64,000 nucleotides of DNA from Desulfobacterales bacterium (GCA_030145345.1 JAQYVT010000003.1:1-64000), one strand, 5' to 3'. Numbered from the stretch's first letter, positions 10,901 to 19,417 are shown. Numbers and translations are program-made. The notes: generated by a model not told the origin, from the sequence alone.

Positions 10901-11340
10901 AGCAAAAGCTGGGCCGAGCCTATTTTTACTGGACCCCACACCGGTGGCTGTCTCTAAGTGCAGAGTATCAATACGAACGATTTGAGAGGGATATCGAGGC
11001 AATAGGTATAGAGCAATTTACCAATCTCAAAACCCACAAACTTCCTTTGGGGATCAACTTTTACCATCCGTCCGGATTATCTGCAGGGGTTAAGGCGGCT
11101 TATGTGTATCAATCGGGTGTATTTGTAGATCCAAGTACGAAAAATTCCACAGAAGATAGTGATCAATTCTGGTTGGTAGATGCATCCCTAAGTTATCGCC
11201 TGCCTGCCCGCTTTGGTATTCTAAGCTTTGAATGCAAAAACCTATTTGACGAGGGATTCAAATTTCAGGATACGGATCCAGCGAATCCGTCAGTCTATCC
11301 GGAGCGCTTGGTTTCGGTCCGGTTGACGTTGTCATTCTAA
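7999..11340 (+). CDS. FecR-domain / TPR-repeat / outer-membrane beta-barrel fusion protein
   Basis: FecR-like region (GSVQTRRIGETLWKPVHLNDTYCAGDMIRVQENSRAAVVLYNGATLRLDQKSAITF), multiple TPRs, C-terminal alternating beta strands ending in ...RLVSVRLTLSF; likely start at ATG 8020. Confidence 0.85.
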   Translation: MQKKGGAMIPIRTRILISALFVAILTACLSSSTWAAEPCEEWLGKIVSVQGSVQTRRIGETLWKPVHLNDTYCAGDMIRVQENSRAAVVLYNGATLRLDQKSAITFTGVEKKQTLLLRLIEGAAHFFSRIPRSLKLATPYVNGGVEGTEFYVRVEGKQTFLSVFEGKVLATNEFGSLAIASGQSAVAEEGKAPKSSVVVHPRDAVRWALYYPPVIYAPSEMVPVKKDTRDPRFLVYRASSLLSLGRVDEAKTDIDQALKLDPKYSDAIALQSIIAVVQNQKEKALDLARKAVKLDPKSASARIALSYAQQASFDLQGARTNLEAAVKLEPENALAWARLAELWSSFGDLDKSLEAAQKAVDLNPDLSRIQTVLGFAYLAQIETKESKKAFEKAIELDQADSLPRLGLGLAKIREGDLKDGGREIEIAASLDPNNSLIRSYLGKVYYEEKRAKLDGREYAVAKELDPQDPTPWFYDAIRKQTINRPVEALQDLQKAIELNDNRAVYRSRLLLDSDLAARSSSLARIYNNLGFQQLGLVEGWKSVNTDPGNFSAHRFLADSYAALPRHEIARVSELLQSQLLQPINITPIQPQLAESNLKILEGAGPSALSFNEFNPIFQRNQVALQGSVVVGGNSTQGNDLVFSGVYGRTSFSIGQFHGETDGFRENNDQKQNIYNVFGQASLSQKTSIQVEYRNTDKETGDLTLLFDPDDFWNTLRKDRDTESFRFGFRHAVSPNSDFIASFIYQDADSNDQRMVPVAPPVEISAHYETKIDGYTTEAQYQLRQDRFNIITGAGYFDADREDIWTDYLIIPGTSPMLIPPDPPELTDIQHANFYLYSQIKFPEKFIWTLGGSADLFDGGLYDLDTDQFNPKFGLTWNPFQNTTLRAAAFRVFKRTLISNQTIEPTQVAGFNQFFDDSNGTNSWRYGIAVDQKFTTTLYGGVEISQRDLEVPWRYKLGTISETREADWEQKLGRAYFYWTPHRWLSLSAEYQYERFERDIEAIGIEQFTNLKTHKLPLGINFYHPSGLSAGVKAAYVYQSGVFVDPSTKNSTEDSDQFWLVDASLSYRLPARFGILSFECKNLFDEGFKFQDTDPANPSVYPERLVSVRLTLSF

Positions 11341-11499
11341 TTTGTGTTTTACGACTAATCATAACCTTTAAAAAAAGAGAGAGGGGTGATAGAAGAATAG
11401 GGATTAAAAGGCGGCTATATCCATTCAGTCATTACTTGAAAGGTTCGCCGAGAGAAGCAAAAATCAGATGTAAACCCATCAGAAAAAAGGAGACTAACG

Positions 11500-11829
11500 A
11501 TGAAAAAAGTAGCTTTAATAATCGCTTTAGCATTAGTTTTCCTGGTTGGTATAACAACCGTCTTGAAGCATAAAATTTCGGCACAACCACCAGCAAAATC
11601 AACCGATATAGCATTATGGATACCTATTGATGCAAAAGGCAATGTTGTTTTTGATAGAGTAAACAACAATTGTAATGCGTCGGGTAGCGGTCCTGTGACT
11701 GAATATCCGGATCTAAAAAATTATAAGAAAATCCACTTTAGTACTACCATCACCGTGACAAAGGCAGAGAAAAATCCTTATTGCTACTGGGTTTACCAAG
11801 GAGGGAGTCTGGTAGAAAGGTGTTTTTAG
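11500..11829 (+). CDS. small exported hypothetical protein
   Basis: SD AAAGGAG, N-terminal signal/TM MKKVALIIALALVFLVGITTV, three Cys in mature part. Confidence 0.6.
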   Translation: MKKVALIIALALVFLVGITTVLKHKISAQPPAKSTDIALWIPIDAKGNVVFDRVNNNCNASGSGPVTEYPDLKNYKKIHFSTTITVTKAEKNPYCYWVYQGGSLVERCF

Positions 11830-12123
11830 TAATGAAAATAGGTTGCCCTCTTCAGTAAATTAAGGTGGAAAAAGGGTGATCGTGAAATATGGACAATGCG
11901 TCCTAAAACACAAATGTTTAGCGATTTCTAACTTCCATATTTTTAAATTTTAAACGCCTGTCAGTAAAGCATCAGGGGTTATGTCTCTTTTGACGATTTC
12001 AGGGTTCAAGGGAGAGGTAGCCCCATTTTTTTAGCCTTAAAATATAGGAAACAAAGCTGGCAAAACATTTTATGTCGTCCCTCTTTGCAAGGGGAACTCA
12101 CATGCGGATCGTTGGAATGAATC

Positions 12124-13683
12124 TTAATTTTTATGAATACCGAGTTTCTTCATCCTTGAATCAAAAGTGGATCGATTTATTTTGGCGTCCTTGGCAGCAC
12201 GGGTGATGTTCCATCTGTTTTTATTCAGAAGATAGAGGACATAGTCTTTTTCAAGCGCTTCCCAGGAATAACCGGCGAATTGACTCTCAGCTGATCTTGG
12301 AGAAAAGCTATCGGCTGATAACATCGGTTCTTCATGAAGCGGAAAGGTGTTGTTATGGTTCCTTTTATAAGGCTCATTTTTAAAATGATCCGGTATCTCA
12401 TCTACACCCACAATATCATTGTCAACCGTGCTGAGAATGTATTTGATAAAATTTTCAAGCTCCCGAATGTTTCCTTCCCATTGGTAGTCTTCCAGATACT
12501 GTAGTGCTTTTTTTGAAATCTTTTTCTGAGAAAGCCCCAGCGCTAAAGATTCTCTCTTTAAAAAATAATTCGCCAAAAGCGCTATATCTTTTTTTCGCTC
12601 CCGGAGTGGCGGAAGGTGGATGGGTAGAACATTGAGACGATAGAATAAATCTTCTCTAAATTCTTTTTTTAAAATTGCGTTGTCTAAATCTTTATTGGTG
12701 GCAGAAATGATTCTTATGTTGATCCTGCTGGTCCGGGTTTCACCCAGCGGCTTAATTTCATTGTTTTGGATAACTCTCAATAAGCGTGATTGGAGGCGTA
12801 AAGACATGTCTCCAATTTCATCCAGGAAAACTGTTCCGCCGTTGGCGGCTTTCAGAAGGCCGATTTTGTCCTCTGTTGCACCGGTAAACGCGCCTTTTTT
12901 ATATCCGAAAAGTTCACTTTCCAAGAGTGTATCCGGGATGGCACTGCAATTTTGCACAACAAACAGTTTATCCTTCCGGGAACTGAGATTGTGCAATGCC
13001 GTCGCGACGAGATCCTTACCGGTTCCACTTTCGCCGGTAATCAATACCGGGAAGTCTGTTGCGGCATAATCGCGAACCCGTTTCATTGCATCGATGAAGA
13101 GGCAGCTTTGACCAATGATTTGAGCATCGCTTTGTATGCATGCCAGGGTATGCTCAAGTTCAAGATTTTTTTCAACCTGCTGGGAAAAGTACAAGGCGTT
13201 GCTCAGCGCTGTGGAGCCCATATCGATGATATCCTTGAGCAGTTCAAGGTATTTTCTGTCGACATTCAGACGATCCGCGCCTGTGCTAGTGTCAATGAGT
13301 TGGACAACCCCATAAACTTGGCCGTTTCTCAAAATTAAAGGAAACGCAAAAATCAAGGCACTCTTTAATTTCATCCCTTCTTCAAATTCTTTATAATGGC
13401 GGGGATCCTTGCCGGCCTCTGCTATCGTCATTTCTGCATTTTTCATCACCCAGCCGACGATGCTGGGTCGGTCCGAGCTGATACTGAATCCTTTGATGAT
13501 ATCTGTATCTGTCGGCCCCCCCAAAGATTCGACACACACATATTGGTTTTCTTGCTGGATCCAGATAGATCCGCGCTCAACATTCTGAATTCTCAAAAGC
13601 AGCCTTAAAAATCGCTTCCTCAGATTTTCAGGATCGAGTTCTTCGAAGAGCGCTTTGTAAAAATCCAATTCAAACTTATTCAT
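12124..13683 (-). CDS. sigma-54-dependent Fis-family regulator with N-terminal GAF domain
   Basis: AAA+ GESGTGKDLVATALHNLS, GAFTGA, C-terminal Fis HTH (NRWNITRAAKDAKINRSTFDSRMKKLGI); start set at MNKFELD. Confidence 0.95.
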   Translation of the reverse strand: MNKFELDFYKALFEELDPENLRKRFLRLLLRIQNVERGSIWIQQENQYVCVESLGGPTDTDIIKGFSISSDRPSIVGWVMKNAEMTIAEAGKDPRHYKEFEEGMKLKSALIFAFPLILRNGQVYGVVQLIDTSTGADRLNVDRKYLELLKDIIDMGSTALSNALYFSQQVEKNLELEHTLACIQSDAQIIGQSCLFIDAMKRVRDYAATDFPVLITGESGTGKDLVATALHNLSSRKDKLFVVQNCSAIPDTLLESELFGYKKGAFTGATEDKIGLLKAANGGTVFLDEIGDMSLRLQSRLLRVIQNNEIKPLGETRTSRINIRIISATNKDLDNAILKKEFREDLFYRLNVLPIHLPPLRERKKDIALLANYFLKRESLALGLSQKKISKKALQYLEDYQWEGNIRELENFIKYILSTVDNDIVGVDEIPDHFKNEPYKRNHNNTFPLHEEPMLSADSFSPRSAESQFAGYSWEALEKDYVLYLLNKNRWNITRAAKDAKINRSTFDSRMKKLGIHKN

Positions 13684-14083
13684 AATTCTAATCTCCATAA
13701 GGGGTTCGCCCCAATTGCAAAAAGTGCTTGAGCCGGCACCAGGGAGCACGTACCCTGCAGGTTAATCTGCGGGTGTATCATAAGATCGTAACACGATCTT
13801 ATTTGACTGTTGAAATATGGCATTTGTAGTTAAATACCGTAATCCATGTAAAAAAACAAGGGAAAAGCCCATGTTAAGATTTGTTTTCCGATCAACGGGA
13901 CTCGGGAGCTATACTTTATGACACTCCAACAATAACGAAATTTAAATTAAATGTCCATATTTCATTAAATTGATTAAATAGAATAAATTTCGCAAGATTT
14001 TATTTCAAAGGTGCCATCGAGCCTTGTGGTTTTTATGCAGTAATTTCAGCAAATTGAATCCATATTGTCATATTCTGCAACAT

Positions 14084-14099
14084 TGGCACAATAGTTGCT
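14084..14099 (+). promoter_or_regulatory. sigma-54 (-24/-12) promoter TGGCAC-N5-TTGCT
   Basis: tggcacaatagttgct; 10 nt between GG and GC as in the sigma54 consensus; upstream of small CxxC operon and divergent from a sigma54 activator. Confidence 0.7.
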
Positions 14100-14160
14100 C
14101 ACTAAAATAACGAAGCTTAATACAGCTTCCCTTCGGTAGGCTTTGCCTATATTACCTCCT

Positions 14161-14209
14161 CGTTATGGCGGAGGGGCGGTTTTGCCGGAAACCGCCCTTC
14201 CTCATAACG
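14161..14209 (+). other. long hairpin in the putative 5' UTR (attenuator/terminator-like)
   Basis: CGTTATGgcGGAGGGGCGGTTTtgccggAAACCGCCCTTCCtCATAACG. Confidence 0.5.
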
Positions 14210-14278
14210 TCTTTTACACTCAAAATCACCGATTAATTTTTGATGCTTAGAAAGAGAAAAAGGATTGAATGGAGGAAT

Positions 14279-14479
14279 ATGGCTCGAAGTTGCAAAAAAT
14301 GTGGTTTCTTCGTTAGCAGCTCAAACTCACCAACAAAACACATCGGTTACTGTCTGTTTTTCGACTCGAAAGATATTGAAGAAAAGGAATCCCAAAGAAA
14401 ACTTAAAATAATTGATGGTGAAGAAAAAACGTTGGCCAGTCGTTGTAAAGGATACATCAATACGGTCGATTATTTTTAA
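14279..14479 (+). CDS. small Cys-rich hypothetical protein
   Basis: SD GGAGG; MARSCKKCGFFVSS...HIGYCLFF...SRCKGY. Confidence 0.65.
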   Translation: MARSCKKCGFFVSSSNSPTKHIGYCLFFDSKDIEEKESQRKLKIIDGEEKTLASRCKGYINTVDYF

Positions 14480-14572
14480 ATTGCCTGAATTGCAAAACCT
14501 CCGGGAGATAGAATGGTGTTAACGCGTGTAAATATCGATCAGGAAGAGCGGTTTCGGCGGGAAGATGCAGGC

Positions 14573-14803
14573 ATGATAGAAATAAAGGCCCTTAAGAAAC
14601 TATTTGAAGATCGACCTGCGAATTCAACCATCAAATCTGTATGCAAATGTTCAGGCTGCGGAAATGATCTATTGATCGATATAACACATACGTCTGGAGG
14701 ATTTGGATTGAATGGGGGTTTTTTATTTGAGTATGCCCCTGACAAATATATTATTAAATGCCGTAATTGCTATAGGTTAAATAAAAAAACATCTGACGCA
14801 TAG
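14573..14803 (+). CDS. small zinc-ribbon-like hypothetical protein
   Basis: CKCSGC ... CRNC; start of ORF could be 14513 instead. Confidence 0.55.
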   Translation: MIEIKALKKLFEDRPANSTIKSVCKCSGCGNDLLIDITHTSGGFGLNGGFLFEYAPDKYIIKCRNCYRLNKKTSDA

Positions 14804-14807
14804 GGGT

Positions 14808-15086
14808 ATGATTATGGAAATCTGTCAGGCATGCGAAGAATTTGAAAAGCGTGTGAAAAAATGGAACTATACACATGGCGCTGTGGACCCCCTGCCATAC
14901 ATAGATGATATGATTAAACCTCATAAGCACTTAATTTTTGAAGGGCGAAGAATAGATGGTGCAGGAGCGTTTTTGATCTCATTCCAGTGTCTTAAATGCG
15001 ACCAGTGGTGGAGACTCTCCGCTTGGTCGGCGGTCGGGTACCTTGATGTTTGGCCGCTTTTTATGCAGCATCCTTCATCCCCATAA
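14808..15086 (+). CDS. small CxxC...CxxC hypothetical protein
   Basis: CQAC...FQCLKCDQWW; immediately follows the previous ORF. Confidence 0.6.
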   Translation: MIMEICQACEEFEKRVKKWNYTHGAVDPLPYIDDMIKPHKHLIFEGRRIDGAGAFLISFQCLKCDQWWRLSAWSAVGYLDVWPLFMQHPSSP

Positions 15087-15139
15087 TTATATGAGCCCTG
15101 TCCCCGTTGGCTCGAACGCAAAATGGAGATGGAATAATT

Positions 15140-15862
15140 ATGCCTGAATGCCAAATACTTGAGATATTTTATGATTATGTTTGTCCCTGGTGTTATTTCA
15201 TAATCGGGTGCATTGAACAATTGCATGGGGAATTTCAAATTGATATTCGATGGACTGCTTTTCAACTCCATCCGGAAACACCTGAGGAAGGCCAAAAGCT
15301 GGATGCGCTGTTTGCAGATAAAAATGTCGATTTTGGTAAGATACTGGTTCTTCAAAAGCGAGTTGCAAGTCGATTGGGGGTGCCGTTCGGGGACTGCAGA
15401 ACCATTTACAATAGTCGATTGGCGCAGGAACTGGCGAAATTGGCAGAGTCAAAAGGTAGGGGGCATGAATTCCACAAGGCCGTGTTTCGAGCATATTTCG
15501 TCGAAGAGAAAAACATTGGAAAAACCCGTGTCCTTGTCGAAGTGGCTGATTCTATCAATCTAAATGGAAATGAAGCCCAAAAGATTATTCAGAACAGAAC
15601 TTATAAGGAAGCGACGGAGTTGGATTGTAAACGATCTCGCGCGTTAAACATACCCGTGGTTCCAACCTTTTTACTAAACGATCAAATTTTGGTGGGTGCC
15701 CAAAAATATGAAACATTGGAAAATTTCTTGATTTCGAATCATGTTAAAAGACGAAAACAAAAACGGATTTCTCTCCAGATGGAGCCTAGCAGGAACAGGG
15801 CCTTTCCGCCGGTTGAAAATCCCGCCATGGGGGAACACGTATTACCTTGCTTTGAGGTCTGA
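15140..15862 (+). CDS. DsbA-family oxidoreductase (FrnE / 2-hydroxychromene-2-carboxylate isomerase-like)
   Basis: EIFYDYVCPWCYF active site; RWTAFQLHPETPEEG; VVPTFLLNDQILVGAQ. Confidence 0.9.
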   Translation: MPECQILEIFYDYVCPWCYFIIGCIEQLHGEFQIDIRWTAFQLHPETPEEGQKLDALFADKNVDFGKILVLQKRVASRLGVPFGDCRTIYNSRLAQELAKLAESKGRGHEFHKAVFRAYFVEEKNIGKTRVLVEVADSINLNGNEAQKIIQNRTYKEATELDCKRSRALNIPVVPTFLLNDQILVGAQKYETLENFLISNHVKRRKQKRISLQMEPSRNRAFPPVENPAMGEHVLPCFEV

Positions 15863-15912
15863 ATAACGTAATTCCTGAAATGTTTCAGCTGGACTTCGGT
15901 GTAAGACATTAT

Positions 15913-16038
15913 AAGCCATCTCAATAATTCATCTAACCCCAATGGGTGCGTTTCACTCCTCTTTTACACGTATGCTGAGCTTTTTCGTCGGCCTGCGTCT
16001 TACCTTTTACGCCTGATCTACTATTATTGAGATAGCTT
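15913..16038. repeat. MITE-like inverted-repeat element
   Basis: Terminal inverted repeats AAGCCATCTCAATAATT / ATTATTGAGATAGCTT. Confidence 0.5.
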
Positions 16039-16149
16039 CTAAACTCATTTTTTTTGGTTTCACTTGTAAGTTTTTTTAATTCGAACATACTCTAAGTTTC
16101 GATATAATTTGCTTATATGGTGATAGATGTTTTGAACAATTTAAAGCAT

Positions 16150-16926
16150 CTAATCTTCGGTAATTTCAAAACGCCACGCACAGACCCATTCTTTGGGATG
16201 ATCGTCCGGCGGACAGCCGATGCATTCCGTGTGTATCCGGGGATCGATGGACCGGGCAAAATAAGTATACTCCACAAGCCCTCCGGATTTGCATGGATAA
16301 TCGTCAAGCCCTTTACGTTTCCTTGTAGATTGGGCGCGGCATTCATTCATTTGAAAGATAAAGCTGTCAGATTTTTCGTCAACGATGGATTGTGCGTTGA
16401 CACGGGCATACATCCGAAAATTGAGCGCCTTTCTCAGGCCTTGGAGGCCGGACTTTTGGGGAAGATTTAAAAAATTTTTTATGGCCCAAGCCTCAAAGGG
16501 CGAAAACTGGGCCCAGCAGGAATCGTTGGACCGTTTGGCATCATTCATCCCGCGGGTGAATTCGACCGCCTGAAACCATACACCGTCGTTGGCCAGCCAG
16601 TTGACCGCCACTTGGTCCATAAGTTCAATGAGGGATTCTTTGGGCATGTTCAGCATCGGCTGGGGAATGCCGTTTTTCATTTCAAACCCGAGGGTTTTCG
16701 AGAGCCTTCTCATTTGAATGGCAAAACTCCTTTCAGATGCACTTTTTAGAATATCCAGCGCCTTTTCCGTTCCCATCTGATGTTTGACTTCGTTGAACCA
16801 GAAGGCATAATGGATAATGATGCGATGAAACATGTCCAAGACAAGTTTTGCGGTGTGTTCGTGGTCCAGGTCTTCAATGGTGTCGATGCTGCTTAAATCC
16901 AAAATTCCTCCCTTGCTATCCTTCAT
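16150..16926 (-). CDS. DUF6125-like cytosolic hypothetical protein
   Basis: 258 aa; LVLDMFHRIIIHYAFWFNEV...GCPPDDHPKEWVCAWRFEI; family assignment from memory. Confidence 0.65.
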   Translation of the reverse strand: MKDSKGGILDLSSIDTIEDLDHEHTAKLVLDMFHRIIIHYAFWFNEVKHQMGTEKALDILKSASERSFAIQMRRLSKTLGFEMKNGIPQPMLNMPKESLIELMDQVAVNWLANDGVWFQAVEFTRGMNDAKRSNDSCWAQFSPFEAWAIKNFLNLPQKSGLQGLRKALNFRMYARVNAQSIVDEKSDSFIFQMNECRAQSTRKRKGLDDYPCKSGGLVEYTYFARSIDPRIHTECIGCPPDDHPKEWVCAWRFEITED

Positions 16927-17554
16927 AAAGCACGGCCAATATGGTCGCTTTTCCTTTTTTGGAAGCGACGAGATGCGGTGTCGTGGAAAGATAGTAGGCG
17001 CTGTCTCCGGGTTCGAGATGGAATGTGTCCTCCCCGATGTTCAGCACGACAATACCGTCCAAAACGTAAATGAATTCCTCGCCGTCGTGCACGGAAACTT
17101 CTGTGTCAGGGTTTTCTTCAAGCTGAACGATCAAAGCTTCCATGTGGCGTCCTTTTACTTCAGGGGCCAGGCTTTTATAAATGTAAACCTGTTTTTTACC
17201 TTTCTTTGCAGTGGATCTCGAAACGATCTTCTGTTCATCTTTGCGAGTTATGGAATAGATTCTGTTGCCGATCCCTGAAATTAACCGGCCGAAAGCACTA
17301 TCCAGGGCTTTGGAAAGCCGGATCACTGTTCCGAGCTGAGGTTGAACGATATTATTTTCGATATTGGAAAGTAATTCCACATCGAAGCCCGTCAGGTTCG
17401 AGAGCTCGTCAAGGGAAATCCCTTTTTCTTCTCTTAAGATTCTGATCCGTTTGCCGATTTCGTCGACGCCGTCACGGGGTGCTTCCGAAATGTCGCCGGT
17501 GAGATCTTCAAAAAAGTCTACGTTGATGTGGGGTGGTTTTTTCTTGGTTTTCAT
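16916..17554 (-). CDS. XRE-family HTH / cupin transcriptional regulator
   Basis: N-term HTH KRIRILREEKGISLDELSNLTGFDVELLSNIE; C-term cupin SVHDGEEFIYVLDG. Confidence 0.93.
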   Translation of the reverse strand: MKTKKKPPHINVDFFEDLTGDISEAPRDGVDEIGKRIRILREEKGISLDELSNLTGFDVELLSNIENNIVQPQLGTVIRLSKALDSAFGRLISGIGNRIYSITRKDEQKIVSRSTAKKGKKQVYIYKSLAPEVKGRHMEALIVQLEENPDTEVSVHDGEEFIYVLDGIVVLNIGEDTFHLEPGDSAYYLSTTPHLVASKKGKATILAVLYEG

Positions 17555-17588
17555 CTAACGCTCCTAACCCGGAAAAACCGGGGGATTA

Positions 17589-17727
17589 AAATGCCTAAAG
17601 TGCCTAAAATGATCTAAAATGCCTAAATTGAGAATGCCTAAAGTGGAAATGCCTAAAATGCCTAAAATGATCTAAAATGCCTAAAGTGGAAATGTCTAAA
17701 GAGGGAATGCCTAAAATGCCTAAAGTT
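17589..17727. repeat. short-unit array (TGCCTAAAATGATCTAAAA-type), distal side of S23 element copy 1
   Basis: Repeated TGCCTAAA(A) and TGATCTAAAA units. Confidence 0.85.
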
Positions 17728-17729
17728 AA

Positions 17730-18092
17730 GGTTCGATTTTATTTGTTTTTTCCGATTGAGGTGAATATTGCAAGCAATTCGCTGCATTCTTCGTATTCAG
17801 GTTTGATTTTTTCCCACGTTAACCATCCTATCTCTATAATTATCTCTAACCAGTACTGGGTTTCACTGGCCTCACTTTCACAAATTTTGATCTTGTTTTT
17901 AAAATCAGCTCGACTTCTGGATCGGTTTGCCTAACGGTAGTTAGCGCCAATAGAGGTTCCAGATTTTGTAATTTGGTTTCTTACGACCATGCCCTCGGGA
18001 GAGTTGGGCAATGTTATTGATAAGCGGATTATTCGTACTGCAAATTTTCGCGTACGCTTTTCAAGATCTTTTGCAAACTGTTTGCGTTCCAT
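17730..18092 (-). pseudogene. S23/four-helix-bundle protein pseudogene (copy 1)
   Basis: Near-identical to 22143..22496 on the minus strand, but codon GAG of TACCGTGAGGCA is TAG here (minus-strand codon at 17933..17931). Confidence 0.85.
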
Positions 18093-18098
18093 AATATA

Positions 18099-18131
18099 AT
18101 TTTAGGCAATTTAGATCATTTTAGGCATTTA
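18099..18131. repeat. inverted short-unit array, proximal side of S23 element copy 1
   Basis: attttaggcaatttagatcattttaggcattta, inverse orientation to 17589..17727. Confidence 0.8.
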
Positions 18132-18180
18132 ATTCTCTGCTTTCTATGGGTAAATCAAAATCGGGTCCTTTGGATCCGGG

Positions 18181-19200
18181 TTATAACCGCCCAGTCAATC
18201 CTTTGGGTATTCTTCCGGTATGTACACATTCTGAGCGGAGTCTTCGGCCCAAAATCTTTTCGAGCATACGGCCTATCCTGAGGACTCTGTCCACATCGAC
18301 ACCGGTATCGATCCCCATTTCATCCATCATGACCACCATATCTTCCGTGGATACAAGGCCCACGATACCCGGATCTGGATAATAGTATTCTCCGGTGCCG
18401 GGAACCGGAACACCGTCTAAAAAATTGGCGGGCTGTCCGCCGGTGCCGCCCAGGGTCGATTCGAAATGCGTGATTCCGGCCTGAAGCGCTGCCAGCACAT
18501 TGGCAAGCCCCCAACCGCGGGTGACATGGAAATGGGCCACATGTTTGGAGGGATCCGGAATTGCATCGAGAACCATGGAATAATATTCGTACACTTTGTT
18601 GGGCGGGGCAGATCCGTCATGATCGGCATGCTCGATATCGTCCGCTCCGATGTCAAGCCACCGCTGTGTAAATTCAACGGCTTTTTTCATTTCCGTGGGG
18701 CCCTCGATGGGGCAGCCCCAGATGGTGCTCACGGTCCCGCAAACTTTCATTCCTGCATCGTGGGCTTTTGGAATATAGGTTTCACACATCTTCCAGTATT
18801 CTTCGAGAGAAAGCCCGGAGTTGGTCTTGTGATGGGATTCGCTGGTGGAAACCATGAACAGTATCCGGTCCGGACCATATCCTTCCTTACACGCTTCGAT
18901 GGTTCTTTCCACAGCTTTTTCCCGGATGGTTATGGCGGTAATTTCGACATCTTTCAATAAATGGCCGACTTTCTTACTGGCATGCAGGCGCTTTGAAAGG
19001 TCATCGGCGTCCTTAAACTGGGGCATCACCTTGGGATTACCGAAATTGGTCACCTCTAACCGCTTGAATCCGGCAAGAATAAGCTCTTCGGCCACCCACA
19101 GCTTTGCATCGGTCGGGATGAATTTTTCTTCATGCTGGAAACCATCTCTTACGGTAATATCCCCCAATACCACCTTTTTCGGGTATTTTAATGAAGCCAT
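18181..19200 (-). CDS. hydroxymethylglutaryl-CoA lyase-like (DRE-TIM metallolyase)
   Basis: VVLGDITVRDGFQHEEKFIPTDAKLWVAEELILAGFKRLEVTNF; GWGLANVLAALQAGITHFESTLGGTGGQPANFLDG; start chosen at MASLKYPKK. Confidence 0.88.
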   Translation of the reverse strand: MASLKYPKKVVLGDITVRDGFQHEEKFIPTDAKLWVAEELILAGFKRLEVTNFGNPKVMPQFKDADDLSKRLHASKKVGHLLKDVEITAITIREKAVERTIEACKEGYGPDRILFMVSTSESHHKTNSGLSLEEYWKMCETYIPKAHDAGMKVCGTVSTIWGCPIEGPTEMKKAVEFTQRWLDIGADDIEHADHDGSAPPNKVYEYYSMVLDAIPDPSKHVAHFHVTRGWGLANVLAALQAGITHFESTLGGTGGQPANFLDGVPVPGTGEYYYPDPGIVGLVSTEDMVVMMDEMGIDTGVDVDRVLRIGRMLEKILGRRLRSECVHTGRIPKGLTGRL

Positions 19201-19260
19201 CTGTATCCTCCTAAACCGGGTAAACCGGCCTATAGCTTGGCTATAACTAAAATTATCTGC

Positions 19261-19370
19261 CACCAAGGCATTAAGACACAAAGGAAGTATTTTATTCGCC
19301 TTCGCCTGAATACCCTGCAGCTTGCTGCGGGGAGCTTCATTATGCTTAGTGTCTTTGTGCCTTAGTGGTG
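19261..19370. repeat. palindromic intergenic repeat with an internal REP-like hairpin
   Basis: CACCAAGGCATTAAGACACAAAG ... CTTAGTGTCTTTGTGCCTTAGTGGTG enclosing CCCTGCAGCTTGCTGCGGGGAGCTTCA. Confidence 0.6.
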
Positions 19371-19417
19371 AAAAGAAAAAATTTTGCCAAATATTAAAGA
19401 AAATTACTATTAAGACG

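Noticed and set aside
17677-17934. 85-aa plus-strand ORF
   Set aside because: Antisense of S23 pseudogene copy 1 and its repeat array.
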